Part shown: one piece after another, positions 1 to 8,439 of the stretch
Layout: each line of letters opens with the position of its first letter
Position numbering within the stretch: the stretch's first letter is position 1
DNA from: Fluviibacter sp964604465
GTDB taxonomy: Bacteria; Pseudomonadota; Gammaproteobacteria; Burkholderiales; Rhodocyclaceae
Assembly (NCBI GenBank): GCA_964604465.1
Contig: CAZRYZ010000001.1
Span: forward strand, 1-64,000
Direction of reading: 5' to 3'
Length of the DNA stretch: 64,000 nt
The notes under the pieces: generated by a model
What the model was told of the DNA's origin: nothing
Database searches by the model: none
What the model saw: only the letters and a program-made list of their open reading frames with translations
Program-made: the position numbers and the translations under genes

Positions 1-202
1 CCCCGGATCAATGGCGGTTTAGAGGCCTGGTTGGATATTGAAAATGTACCGATAAATCGCTGGACGAACACGAGCGCATCGTAAAGGCAATAGAATGTTC
101 ACCGACTCAATTGCATTGGTCCTATAGATGGACCATCAGCAGGATTTTCACTGAACGGCGGGTCACTGCCACATTGCCGCCTGAGGCCGACTAGGTCGCA
201 TT

Positions 203-261
203 GCCTTTCCGACAGGTTCCAGAGCACACCGGACGTTCAGCCGTCCGCAATGCGGAAAGGC
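203..261. repeat. Nested inverted repeat / potential hairpin
   Basis: A 9-bp outer stem (203-211 with 253-261) encloses a 6-bp inner stem (230-235 with 242-247, 6-nt loop). GCATTGC (198-204) and GCAATGC (247-253) offer an alternative pairing. I found no T-tract, so a simple intrinsic terminator is unlikely. It may be a remnant of a repeat element. Confidence 0.4.
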
Positions 262-322
262 CAAAGGTCAGCAGTTGGCCGATCGCTGTCATTCAAACCA
301 AGAGCCAACGTGAACCAATCCA

Positions 323-348
323 AAATTCGGGACAAATTCGGGACAAAT
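323..348. repeat. Short tandem direct repeat (11-nt unit)
   Basis: AAATTCGGGAC occurs twice head to tail and is followed by AAAT, the start of a third copy. The unit resembles the GGGACA-type terminal motifs often seen beside small REP-associated transposase remnants, but no transposase is visible here, so its origin is open. Confidence 0.5.
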
Positions 349-499
349 CGTAGGTGACAGAAAGGGACAAAACGGGAGAGCCGCTATATACAGATCAATG
401 GGTTACGCCATCCGATGGGTCCCCGGGCAAAACTTAGGAGGGGAAAGTTATATCCATTTAACTACGGAGACGACTGGCCGAATTATACCGGCAGCGACC

Positions 500-2059
500 T
501 TAGTGCACGCTGGATGTATCGATCTCTCGAGTGGGTTTGGGAACCAGCCAAATGAAAAATGCCGAGACGATAAGAATGACCGAAACCACAAGCATCAGTT
601 CGTTGGTGGCCAGCATAACACTCTGCTCGGTCACCATGCGTTCAAGAACCAGCATCGCTTGGTCATCAGTCATTCCCTGACTGGTTAACTGGTTATAAAC
701 CACTTGCCCGGGATCAATAACACCAACGAGCTCAGCCCGGTTTCGGGTGATTTCATCTTCCCAGTAAGTCGTTACCACCGAAGTGGCAATCGCGCCAGAA
801 AGAGTCCGCATGAAGTTCATCAAACCGGCGGCCGAGTTGGTTTCTTCTTCATCCACACTACTCAGCGCCGCTGCCGTCGAGGGAATAAAAAAGAACGGCA
901 TACCTAGGCCAAGCAACATGAGTGGTAATGCCACATCCCAGTAAGTCATTTCGGTCGTGGCGATGGTACGGTAAAAGGTCATCGCCCCGAGCCAGATGAT
1001 GCCGTAAAACACCAGCTTGCGCGGATCCATCTTCATTGACATGGCCGCAACGGCTGGCGCCACAAAGAAAGCGGTAATGCCAATCCAGGCGGTGGTCATG
1101 CCGGCATCGGTGGCGGTATAGGCCATAAAACTCTGCAGCCAGAGGGGCGTCAGGACGTTGGCTGCAAAGAACCCGGCAAAGGTCAGCGAGATTGTGATCA
1201 CTGCTGCCGTAAAGCCCCGATGCCGGAAAACGCGCAAATCAACAATGGGATGCGCTTCTGTAAACTCCCAGATAAGAAAAGCGACAAAACCAATGACGGC
1301 GACTACCGCCAGAGCAACAATGATCGGCGACGAGAACCAGTCGAGGTTCTTGCCCTCATCCAGCATGATCTGCAGTGCCCCCACCCAGACGATCAGCAAT
1401 ACGAACCCCACCACGTCGATGGGATTACGCACAATGGTGGTTTCGTAACGTCGCAGGACCTTCCAGCAGATCCACGCGCATGCCGCAGCAATAGGTAAGT
1501 TGATAAGGAAAATCCAGGGCCAGGTGTAGTTATCGCAGATCCAGCCCCCCAGAATAGGACCTAACACCGGGCCGACCAGTGTGGTCATGGCCCAGATCCC
1601 TGTTGCTGCACCCGCTTTTTCTTTTGGGAAGATACGCAGCAGGAGGGTCTGGGAAAGCGGCATTAACGGGCCACCGGCCATCCCCTGCAAGACCCGCGCG
1701 AAGACCAGAAACCCCAGCGAGGTCGACATACCCGCCAGCGCAGAAAACAGGCCAAACGCGGCCATCGCCACTACAAAGACCTTGACCGAACCATAACGCT
1801 GAGTGAACCAACCCGTGAGCGGCACCGTAATCGCTTCGGCTACGGCGTAGGAGGTAATCACCCAGGTGCCCTGTGTGGGCGTGACGGCCAGTCCACCGGC
1901 AATAGTGAGCACCGACACATTAGCGATGGTCATGTCCAGAATGGCGATCAGGTTCGCCATGGACAGGAAGAACGCCGCTGCCCAGAGTTGCCAACCTGTT
2001 AACGGCGGCAACTGAGATGGTGGCAACTTTGTCGGCGAAGGTTCAGCCGTTGCGGACAT
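500..2059 (-). CDS. emrB: EmrB-type multidrug efflux MFS transporter (DHA2, 14 TM)
   Basis: This 519-residue inner-membrane proton antiporter is of the DHA2/EmrB family. Many hydrophobic segments fit 14 transmembrane helices. The N-terminal half has the family features LDMTIANVSVLTIAG near residue 41, a GTWVITSYAVAEAI stretch in the second helix region and a G-P-x-L-G-P-x-L-G-G antiporter motif (GPVLGPILGG, about residue 163). It probably drives drug export through the adaptor and outer-membrane channel encoded upstream. The ATG at 2059 overlaps the emrA stop codon by one base (TGATG), which indicates translational coupling. It is the last gene of the marR-oprM-emrA-emrB operon. Confidence 0.93.
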   Translation of the reverse strand: MSATAEPSPTKLPPSQLPPLTGWQLWAAAFFLSMANLIAILDMTIANVSVLTIAGGLAVTPTQGTWVITSYAVAEAITVPLTGWFTQRYGSVKVFVVAMAAFGLFSALAGMSTSLGFLVFARVLQGMAGGPLMPLSQTLLLRIFPKEKAGAATGIWAMTTLVGPVLGPILGGWICDNYTWPWIFLINLPIAAACAWICWKVLRRYETTIVRNPIDVVGFVLLIVWVGALQIMLDEGKNLDWFSSPIIVALAVVAVIGFVAFLIWEFTEAHPIVDLRVFRHRGFTAAVITISLTFAGFFAANVLTPLWLQSFMAYTATDAGMTTAWIGITAFFVAPAVAAMSMKMDPRKLVFYGIIWLGAMTFYRTIATTEMTYWDVALPLMLLGLGMPFFFIPSTAAALSSVDEEETNSAAGLMNFMRTLSGAIATSVVTTYWEDEITRNRAELVGVIDPGQVVYNQLTSQGMTDDQAMLVLERMVTEQSVMLATNELMLVVSVILIVSAFFIWLVPKPTREIDTSSVH

Positions 2060-2913
2060 CAGTCACTCCGGGTATCAACCCGCACGCGCATGGAGACACC
2101 CACGCTGAGCGGATTCGCTGCCAACTCTTCGGATGACAGGCGGATACGGACCGGCACGCGCTGAACGACTTTGATCCAGTTACCGGTCGCGTTCTGCGCC
2201 GGGATTGCTGCAAAGGCTGCACCGGTGCCCCCCGAGAATCCATCGACCACACCTTCGTAGACCACACGGCTGCCGTATAGATCCGCTGTTAGGCGGACTT
2301 TCTGGCCGACCCGGATCTTTTCGAGTTCGCTTTCCTTGAAGTTGGCATCAACATGCAGATTCTGCAGCGGGACGATCACCATCAATGGTGCGCCGGCCCG
2401 AACACGCTGACCCAGCTGCACCTGACGTTTGGCCACCACACCATCAATGGGCGCCCGCAAGGTCGTGCGCTCGAGATTAATGGTGGCTTCCCGGTAGGTG
2501 GCGCTGGTCAGTGCCAGGTCGTTTTCCGAACGGGTCAACTCGTCGGCCGAGACCGAACCGGTCGTCGCCAGCGCCTTGCGCCGATCGTAATCAATCTTGG
2601 CACGGTCATAATTGGCCTTGGCTTTGTCGTAAGCGACCTGCATATCGCGTGGATCGATCTTGACGAGGATATCGCCTGCGATGACACGATTAGTATCCAC
2701 GACATTGACCGCTTCAATAGTGCCGTCAATCTCCGGGGTGACCTGCGCAATCTCCGCCGCGGTGTATGCATTGTCTGTACTGACATATCGTGACCCATAG
2801 AACGCCCAATACAGAGCAAAAGCCACCGTCACTACCCCCACACAAACGCCCAGAATGGTGAAGGCCTTTTTGCGCTCGGCAATTTTGCTGACAATCTGTT
2901 TCTTCCGGCTCAC
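2059..2913 (-). CDS. emrA: EmrA/HlyD-family periplasmic adaptor of the efflux pump
   Basis: This is a membrane fusion protein of 284 residues with a short cytoplasmic N-terminus, one TM helix (about residues 18-38) and then the start of the barrel/lipoyl domain (VSTDNAYTAAEIAQVTPEIDG), typical of EmrA. A short coiled-coil hairpin (about 90-150, DRAKIDYDRRKAL and neighbours) is followed by the second lipoyl half (LRAPIDGVVAKRQVQLGQRV). It should link EmrB to the outer-membrane channel. It is clearly shorter than E. coli EmrA (about 390 residues), mainly through a reduced hairpin. It overlaps the upstream channel gene by 4 bases. Confidence 0.92.
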   Translation of the reverse strand: MSRKKQIVSKIAERKKAFTILGVCVGVVTVAFALYWAFYGSRYVSTDNAYTAAEIAQVTPEIDGTIEAVNVVDTNRVIAGDILVKIDPRDMQVAYDKAKANYDRAKIDYDRRKALATTGSVSADELTRSENDLALTSATYREATINLERTTLRAPIDGVVAKRQVQLGQRVRAGAPLMVIVPLQNLHVDANFKESELEKIRVGQKVRLTADLYGSRVVYEGVVDGFSGGTGAAFAAIPAQNATGNWIKVVQRVPVRIRLSSEELAANPLSVGVSMRVRVDTRSD

Positions 2914-4388
2914 CGCGGTAACTCCTCTGTTTTCTTGATATCGATCTGATCCTGCAGACTGCTCGTTTGATACCCGCCGCCCAGAGCTTTGATCATGGCC
3001 ACATCCAGAATGAAGGCGCGGGTCTGCACATCGGTCTGTACCCGCCAGCTATTGAGCAGCTCGTCTTCGGCCACCAGGACATCGAGATAATTGGCCAAGC
3101 CACCGCGGTAGCGGTTGGCAGCGACCTGTACCCCCTGGTTCTGGGCGTTGACGCTGCTTTGCACCAAATCCATCTGCTTCTGCAATTGCTGCAGGCCGGC
3201 AGCCACATCGGCTACCTCATTGAGTGCCTGAACCAGGGTCTTCTCATAATTGGCGACATTCTCGTCGTACTCCGCCCGGGCTGCCGCCAGATCGGCGCGC
3301 AACTTGCCACCAAGGAAGATCGGCAGATAGATGGCCGGCCCGGCATTACTCATGTAAGAGCCTGACTCGATCAGTCGGTTAATGCCAAGCGATTGGCCGC
3401 CAACAAAGGCCGCCACATTCACATTGGGGTAGAACAGGGCTTTGCGGTTTTCAATACGGCTCTGGCCGGCTTCGGCCTGCCAACGCGACGCCACAATGTC
3501 CGGTCGTCGACCGACAAGGTTGATACCGATATCAGCCGGTAAGGCATACCTGACACTGAGCAGGGTTTTAGGTGGCTCGATCTTTAGCCCCCGGTCAGGC
3601 CCGGCACCCACCAGGGCCGCCAAGCGGTTGCGCGTTTCAGCAATGCGCACATCGATCTGTACCAGTTCATTTTCAACCAGATGCATCTTGCCAGCAGCCT
3701 GGCTGACTGCGCCCACGTTTTCGAGCCCTTGGGTCTGGCGCTCCCTGAAGAGCACCCAGGTTTTTCGGCGGATATCGAGAGACTTCTGCGCCGTTTCACG
3801 ATCGGCTACCAAACGGGCCAGATCTGCATAACTGCGTGCGATGGAGGTCGTCAGAATCAACTGAGCCTGCGCTGCTTCGGCGCGCCGTGCCTGGCTCTCC
3901 GATACGGCGGCAGCCAATGCAGCCCGGTTCTTGCCCCAGAAATCAATTTCCCAGTTGAAGTTCAGCGTGGCCTGACCATAGGAATACCACCCCTGCGGCG
4001 TATAAGGCGCCGGCACAATGTAATTGGTACTGACCTCCTGACCGAAGACCGTACCCTCAGCGGACAACTGCGGATACAGGATGGAGCCCACCGACTTCGA
4101 CTGTGACTCGGCACGACGTAATCGCGCCTGTGCCGCCTTTAGATCGGGCGAGCCGGCCAGCCCCTCCTCCATGAGTTGATTGAGCTGCGCATCATGATAT
4201 TTTTCCCACCAGCGATCATTCGGCCACTCGGACTCGGCCGCTTTGAAGGATTGCGTGCTTTCAAACGTTTCAGGCGCTCTGGCTTCGGGCAATGGTCCCA
4301 GTGAGGGCATAGGCGCGCAGGCACCGAGCAGCATCGCCAGCATAGCGGCGGCGAAGGGCTTGAGCGGAAACAGACCGCCATTACGCAT
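2910..4388 (-). CDS. Outer-membrane efflux channel lipoprotein (NodT/OprM family)
   Basis: This is a TolC-like outer-membrane factor of about 492 residues. I chose the ATG at 4388, not the longer open frame to 4469, because it gives a clean lipoprotein signal (LAMLLGAC, lipobox Cys about residue 24) and an 8-base overlap with the marR stop (ATGCGTAA). Two outer-membrane efflux repeats follow, with characteristic stretches such as WWEKYHDAQLNQLMEEGL, NFNWEIDFWGKNRAAL and YRGGLANYLDVLVAEDELL. It forms the exit duct for the EmrAB pump encoded directly downstream. Confidence 0.92.
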   Translation of the reverse strand: MRNGGLFPLKPFAAAMLAMLLGACAPMPSLGPLPEARAPETFESTQSFKAAESEWPNDRWWEKYHDAQLNQLMEEGLAGSPDLKAAQARLRRAESQSKSVGSILYPQLSAEGTVFGQEVSTNYIVPAPYTPQGWYSYGQATLNFNWEIDFWGKNRAALAAAVSESQARRAEAAQAQLILTTSIARSYADLARLVADRETAQKSLDIRRKTWVLFRERQTQGLENVGAVSQAAGKMHLVENELVQIDVRIAETRNRLAALVGAGPDRGLKIEPPKTLLSVRYALPADIGINLVGRRPDIVASRWQAEAGQSRIENRKALFYPNVNVAAFVGGQSLGINRLIESGSYMSNAGPAIYLPIFLGGKLRADLAAARAEYDENVANYEKTLVQALNEVADVAAGLQQLQKQMDLVQSSVNAQNQGVQVAANRYRGGLANYLDVLVAEDELLNSWRVQTDVQTRAFILDVAMIKALGGGYQTSSLQDQIDIKKTEELPR

Positions 4389-4854
4389 GTCCCGACTCCA
4401 TGACCTTGAACAAAGCCTGTGTGGCCTGCTGGATCTCGGTATCGGCCAATGCCGATCGCATCCAGGCACGGGTCATATCGACCAGCTCGCGCATGACTTT
4501 ACCCACAAAGCGATTGCCCTTGGCTGTGAGCCGAACGGGCTTCACCCGGTTGTCCTGTTTCGCGACGGAACGTTCCACATAGCCCTTCTCTTCCAGGAGA
4601 TGAATCACTTTGGTCAGGCCACCCGAGGTAATGAGCACACGCTCCTGCAGCTGCCCCGGGGTAAGTTCATGCGGCGCTTTGGCACAACGCAAGGTGGCCA
4701 GCACATCAAATTCGGCCGGGGTCAGGCCATGCTGATCCCAGACTTCCTTGGCCTTGGCGTGCGCTACCTTATGTGCACGTTCCAGGTTGAGGAACATAGG
4801 AACTACCAGCGGATCATGGCTGATCGCCCATTCAAAATTGGCTTCCTGATTCAT
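4381..4854 (-). CDS. MarR-family transcriptional repressor of the efflux operon
   Basis: This 157-residue winged-helix regulator carries the recognition-helix region LTPGQLQERVLITSGGLTKVIHLLEEKGYVERS and the wing KQDNRVKPVRLTAKG. It is the first gene of the operon that encodes the outer-membrane channel, EmrA and EmrB, so it is probably an EmrR-like autorepressor released by pump substrates. A perfect palindrome sits in its own promoter (4892-4909). GGAG about 10 bases upstream of the ATG is a reasonable ribosome binding site. Confidence 0.92.
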   Translation of the reverse strand: MNQEANFEWAISHDPLVVPMFLNLERAHKVAHAKAKEVWDQHGLTPAEFDVLATLRCAKAPHELTPGQLQERVLITSGGLTKVIHLLEEKGYVERSVAKQDNRVKPVRLTAKGNRFVGKVMRELVDMTRAWMRSALADTEIQQATQALFKVMESGHA

Positions 4855-4883
4855 CCTTTGCGGGCTCCGGATAACGAGCTCGC

Positions 4884-4912
4884 ATGATAACTATCTTTCT
4901 AGAAAGATACAA
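4884..4912 (-). promoter_or_regulatory. marR promoter with embedded palindromic operator
   Basis: On the minus strand TTGTAT (4912-4907) is separated by 17 bases from TATCAT (4889-4884). The perfect 18-bp palindrome TATCTTTCTAGAAAGATA (4892-4909) fills the spacer and overlaps the -35 box. That placement suits steric repression by the MarR-family protein encoded 30 bases downstream. The boxes and palindrome are read directly from sequence; the link to this regulator is inferred from position. Confidence 0.7.
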
Positions 4913-4945
4913 GGACGTCGTCCAGAGAATCCCGGGAATCACGCC

Positions 4946-6139
4946 TCAGCAGCGACCGCAAAGCTTCCATGTGTCGCGCGCGATGACCGATTCTTCATTG
5001 GTGGGAATGATCCAGACAGCAACACGGCTCGTATCGGTCGAGATACGGCATACCCCGGAGGCCGTAGCATTGCGGACCGGATCGATCTCGACCCCGGCCC
5101 AGGCCAGCGCTTCGCAAGCTCGCGCGCGTATGGTCGGCGAATGTTCGCCAATTCCGGCAGTAAAGACGATCCCGTCCAGCCCGCCGATAGCGCCCATGGC
5201 AGCGCCGGTTTCGCGCGCCAGCATATACACAAACAGATCAATGGCCAGCCTGGCATTTGGCGCAGAAGATTGTTCGAGATCGCGCATGTCATTGGAGATG
5301 CCACTCACCCCCAGCAGACCAGACTGCTTGATAATCAACTGTTCCACTTCAGCCGGACTCATGCCCTGCTGTTCAATCAGATACAGGGCAATCATCGGAT
5401 CCAGCGAGCCTGTGCGTGTTCCCATCATTAACCCGTCGAGTGGCGAGAAGCCCATCGAGGTATAGGCACTCCTTCCCTCAACTAGGCCACAGAGGCTGGC
5501 CCCACTCCCCAGGTGCATTACGACCGTATGCCCCCTGGCAAGCTTCGGGTCGAGAAGCGGCAATTGTGTACTGATGTAATCGTAGGATAGACCGTGAAAG
5601 CCCCAGCGGCGAATTCCCATATCCCTGAAGCGTAACGGCAGTGCATAGATATCAGCCACTTCTGGCTTGGTGCGATGAAAGGCAGAATCGAAACAGGCTA
5701 CCTGCAGCAGATCCGGATGCGCCTCGCGCAGAACGCGAATCCCTTCTACCTCTGCTGGCTGATGGCTGGGCACAATGGGGCAATAGCGCTCCAGCACGTC
5801 GAGTACGTGATCATCCACCACCACCGAGTGCGGGTACTCCACTCCGCCCAGAACCACCCGGTGCCCAACAGCTTTAAGCTGATAGTCAGCGGCCTGCTGA
5901 TGGACAAAGTCCAGAATAATCTCGACGGCCTCGCTGCGGCGCATCGGTGCTCCCCAGGACTTTTCTTCCGAGTTTCTTCCTAAAGTATGGACAGCCTTAA
6001 AGCGGGGTTGCCCCAGCAATCCTTCAATCTGGCCGCCTAGAACAAGCCGGGGCTCACCCGCGTCCACTGCATAGAGCGAGAACTTGACGCTCGAGGAGCC
6101 CGTATTAAGGCACAGTAGCGCTAACTTAGGTTCGGTCAT
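4946..6139 (-). CDS. ackA: Acetate kinase
   Basis: This 397-residue cytosolic ASKHA kinase interconverts acetate + ATP and acetyl phosphate + ADP. The N-terminal signature LCLNTGSSSVKF is present. Further conserved blocks are AVGHRVVLGG, the catalytic-region FDSAFHRTKPEVADIYALP, RRWGFHGLSYDY, HLGSGASLCGLVEGRS and GFSPLDGLMMGTRTG. The C-terminal GGLDGIVFTAGIGEHSPTIR is typical. Length is normal. No phosphotransacetylase gene lies beside it, so the partner must be elsewhere or a phosphoketolase supplies acetyl phosphate. Confidence 0.95.
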   Translation of the reverse strand: MTEPKLALLCLNTGSSSVKFSLYAVDAGEPRLVLGGQIEGLLGQPRFKAVHTLGRNSEEKSWGAPMRRSEAVEIILDFVHQQAADYQLKAVGHRVVLGGVEYPHSVVVDDHVLDVLERYCPIVPSHQPAEVEGIRVLREAHPDLLQVACFDSAFHRTKPEVADIYALPLRFRDMGIRRWGFHGLSYDYISTQLPLLDPKLARGHTVVMHLGSGASLCGLVEGRSAYTSMGFSPLDGLMMGTRTGSLDPMIALYLIEQQGMSPAEVEQLIIKQSGLLGVSGISNDMRDLEQSSAPNARLAIDLFVYMLARETGAAMGAIGGLDGIVFTAGIGEHSPTIRARACEALAWAGVEIDPVRNATASGVCRISTDTSRVAVWIIPTNEESVIARDTWKLCGRC

Positions 6140-6211
6140 GGCATACGTCCAAGAATGATTTACGCCGAGTGTGCCATGCCATCATCACACCTTGATGACA
6201 GCCCACCCCAC

Positions 6212-7225
6212 TTAGCGCTTGTAATAGCCCCGGTACCAGTCAACAAATCGGCCCACCCCATCACGCACAGAGGTCGCCGGCTGGAAACCCACCCAGGCAT
6301 CCAGCGCACGGGTATCGGCAAAGGTTTCCGTCACATCCCCCGCCTGGAGCGGCAGGAAGTTTTTCTGGGCGGTCATACCGACGGATGCCTCGATGGCCGT
6401 GATGAAATCCATCAGCGGCACCGGGTCACTGTTGCCGATATTAAAAATACGGTACGGGGCACGACCCGTATGCGGCAATGGGTGCTGCGGATCAAAACCC
6501 GCATCCGGGGTAGCGGGCTTATCCAGCACACGGATCACCCCTTCGACAATATCGTCGATATAGGTAAAGTCCCGGCGCATCTTGCCTTCATTGAAGACTT
6601 TGATCGGCTCGTTATTCAGCATGGCGCTGACAAAAAGGAACAGCGACTGATCCGGCCGTCCCCATGGGCCATACACCGTGAAGAACCGCAAACCCGTTAC
6701 CGGCAGGTTGTAGAGGTGGCTGTAGCTATGCGCCATCAGCTCGTTAGCACGCTTGGTGGCAGCGTAGAGGCTCACCGGGTGATCCACACTGTCTGCCTCA
6801 GAGAACGGCATCTTCTCATTGCCGCCGTACACGCTGGAGCTGGAGGCATAGACCAGATGACCCACCCGATTCTGACGACAGCCCTCCAGAACATTCAGAA
6901 AACCTGTCAGGTTGCAGTCAGCATAGGTATGCGGGTTGGTGACCGAGTAACGCACACCGGCCTGGGCTGCGAGGTGAACGACGCCATCAAACTTTTCCTG
7001 GGCAAACAGATCGGCGATGAGGTCACGGTCAACCAGATCTCCTTTGATAAATCGGAAACCAGGGTACTTTTTCAGCACGTCCAGTCGGCCCAGCTTGAGT
7101 GCCGGATCATAGTAGTCATTGAGGTTATCCAGCCCGACCACGGTATCGCCACGCTGCAGCAGGCGTTCAGCAGTATGCATGCCGATAAAACCGGCAGCAC
7201 CGGTAACCAGATAGTGACGGGGCAT
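6212..7225 (-). CDS. NAD-dependent epimerase, UDP-glucuronate 4-epimerase type
   Basis: This is an extended short-chain dehydrogenase of about 337 residues. It starts with the Rossmann motif TGAAGFIG and has the catalytic Tyr-x-x-x-Lys in SLYAATKRANE, preceded by the Ser-rich VYASSSSVYGG. GRPDQSLFLFV and MRRDFTYIDDI match the CapI/LpsL branch, which converts UDP-glucuronate to UDP-galacturonate for LPS or capsule. I prefer the ATG at 7225, just before the Rossmann motif; a TTG at 7243 would add six residues. Neither has a strong ribosome binding site. No polysaccharide cluster adjoins it. Confidence 0.88.
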   Translation of the reverse strand: MPRHYLVTGAAGFIGMHTAERLLQRGDTVVGLDNLNDYYDPALKLGRLDVLKKYPGFRFIKGDLVDRDLIADLFAQEKFDGVVHLAAQAGVRYSVTNPHTYADCNLTGFLNVLEGCRQNRVGHLVYASSSSVYGGNEKMPFSEADSVDHPVSLYAATKRANELMAHSYSHLYNLPVTGLRFFTVYGPWGRPDQSLFLFVSAMLNNEPIKVFNEGKMRRDFTYIDDIVEGVIRVLDKPATPDAGFDPQHPLPHTGRAPYRIFNIGNSDPVPLMDFITAIEASVGMTAQKNFLPLQAGDVTETFADTRALDAWVGFQPATSVRDGVGRFVDWYRGYYKR

Positions 7226-7298
7226 CAGGGCATCCAGGGACAAGGCTTATAATTAAGCATTATCGCATTGAAGCGGCGCCCCGCCGAAATTCTGCCCC

Positions 7299-8003
7299 AT
7301 GGCTTACCCTGCGTTCCCCTCCCCCCGTTGGCATGCTGCCCCCCTTAAGCTGGTCTTTCTGGGGTTGATGGCATTCCTGCTGGCAGCCTGTACCCCGCTG
7401 GCCACCAAACCGGACCCCACCGAGTATCTGGATGCGGCCGACTATGACCGCATGAAGCAGGTGTCATCACAGCCGGGAATTCGTATCTTCCGCTATCAGA
7501 GCCCCGATTTCAGGAGGAGTGACTTCAAGACCGTGATGGTCGACCCGATTGTGCTTTACCAGTCTGCCGAGAAAGACCTGGGCAAAGACGGCATCTCGGA
7601 GGAAACTATTTACCGGGTCCGCAACTCCATGGACATTGCCATGCGCCAACTGGTCCGCAAGCAGTTCGGCATTAGTTATAAACCGGGTGCCCGTGTAGCG
7701 CGTCTGAGCACGGCCATTACCGGGGTTCTGCTTGATGGCGACCAGTTCCGTCCAAGAAGCCTAGTACCCATATCTACCGTACTCAAGGCTGCCGGCAAAG
7801 GCGACACCATCCAGGGCCGAAAACCCTACCTGATGGTCGAGGCAAAACTGGTCAACAGCACCACCGGCAAGATCATGGGTGAAGGTGTTTACCTGGTGTC
7901 CAGCGAACAGTTCCGGCGCGAAGTCGACTCCCCGGAAAAGTTCCAGTTGCTGGCAAACCAGTGGGTCAAGGGTGCCATTAGCGTTGCCAGCGGACTGCGC
8001 TAA
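7299..8003 (+). CDS. Putative outer-membrane lipoprotein, DUF3313-like
   Basis: This 234-residue protein has a lipoprotein signal: hydrophobic residues 17-30 ending in LLAAC, lipobox Cys31. The mature part begins with TPLATKPDPTEYLDAADYDRM and resembles the DUF3313 family of uncharacterised lipoproteins, with a conserved-looking DFKTVMVDPIVLY strand. Function is unknown. It ends 23 bases before the next small exported protein and may be the first gene of the 7.3-10.0 kb cassette. The exact start is uncertain because a clear ribosome binding site is missing. Confidence 0.7.
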   Translation: MAYPAFPSPRWHAAPLKLVFLGLMAFLLAACTPLATKPDPTEYLDAADYDRMKQVSSQPGIRIFRYQSPDFRRSDFKTVMVDPIVLYQSAEKDLGKDGISEETIYRVRNSMDIAMRQLVRKQFGISYKPGARVARLSTAITGVLLDGDQFRPRSLVPISTVLKAAGKGDTIQGRKPYLMVEAKLVNSTTGKIMGEGVYLVSSEQFRREVDSPEKFQLLANQWVKGAISVASGLR

Positions 8004-8026
8004 ATTTTTGGCGCATAATTGTTCTT

Positions 8027-8374
8027 ATGATGCTCAAAAAACTAGTCGCTCTCTGCGTGACCGTCTGCGTATTGTTTGCCCCAATGGCAAGCAGTGCCAA
8101 CGTGGTTGCTAGCGTCTCGACACATGAGGTACCCATGCAGATGGCTGACTGTCATCCGGGTTCACCTCACGATGGGGTTCAGGCCGTCTCCGAGACACAG
8201 CAAGCCGACACCCATCATGTACATGCCTGTTGCGTCAGTCTTATCGCCATCGTGGCGAACTGGCATTTAAGCCATGCAGCCGCCTCGTCGGCCACGCCCA
8301 TCGGACTCCTTCCGTCGCTGGGTTTCGGCGTGCGACTTGATAGTCTTTTCCGACCCCCCAGACAGATCTCCTGA
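8027..8374 (+). CDS. Small exported Cys/His-rich protein of unknown function
   Basis: This is a 115-residue protein with a Sec-type signal peptide (KKLVALCVTVCVLFAPMASSA) and a short mature part containing metal-binding-looking clusters: MADCHPGSPHDG and THHVHACCVS. A second hydrophobic stretch follows the Cys pair. I do not recognise a family with certainty; it recalls the small Cys/His proteins found beside copper-resistance genes. Its neighbours (a Met-rich membrane protein and a DUF411 protein) support a copper or metal role by context only. Two adjacent ATG codons (8027, 8030) could serve as start. Confidence 0.6.
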   Translation: MMLKKLVALCVTVCVLFAPMASSANVVASVSTHEVPMQMADCHPGSPHDGVQAVSETQQADTHHVHACCVSLIAIVANWHLSHAAASSATPIGLLPSLGFGVRLDSLFRPPRQIS

Positions 8375-8394
8375 TTAAGACCCTCGTTTTGAAC

Positions 8395-8412
8395 TCATGC
8401 CCTTCGGCATGA
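8395..8412 (+). other. Intergenic hairpin before the Met-rich membrane protein
   Basis: TCATGCC (8395-8401) and GGCATGA (8406-8412) form a perfect 7-bp stem with a CTTC tetraloop, 28 bases before the next ATG. No T-tract follows, so it is more likely an mRNA processing or stability element than a terminator. Confidence 0.4.
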
Positions 8413-8439
8413 TCATCGTGTCTATCTGGAGATTCAATA

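Larger units (their letters stand above)
1..499. other. Non-coding, repeat-bearing stretch at window start
   Basis: I see no convincing gene here. The stretch holds two tandem copies of the 11-mer AAATTCGGGAC (323-333 and 334-344) followed by a partial third, and the related string GGGACAAAA shortly after. A nested inverted repeat lies upstream: GCCTTTCCG (203-211) pairs with CGGAAAGGC (253-261) around an inner hairpin CGGACG (230-235)/CGTCCG (242-247). This looks like decayed intergenic or repeat-element sequence at the 3' side of the efflux operon. A purine-rich AGGAGGGG at about 437 has no start codon at a useful distance. Confidence 0.4.

Noticed and set aside
203..261. Integron attC site
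   Set aside because: The nested inverted repeat recalls an attC, but no paired GTTRRRY/RYYYAAC core sites are present.
398..688. 96-codon plus-strand frame at the end of emrB
   Set aside because: It runs mostly antisense to the conserved emrB C-terminus, has no ribosome binding site at its ATG and no recognisable protein features.
6155..7252. 365-codon plus-strand open frame
   Set aside because: It lies antisense to the clear epimerase gene and has a His/Arg/Gln-rich translation typical of antisense shadows.
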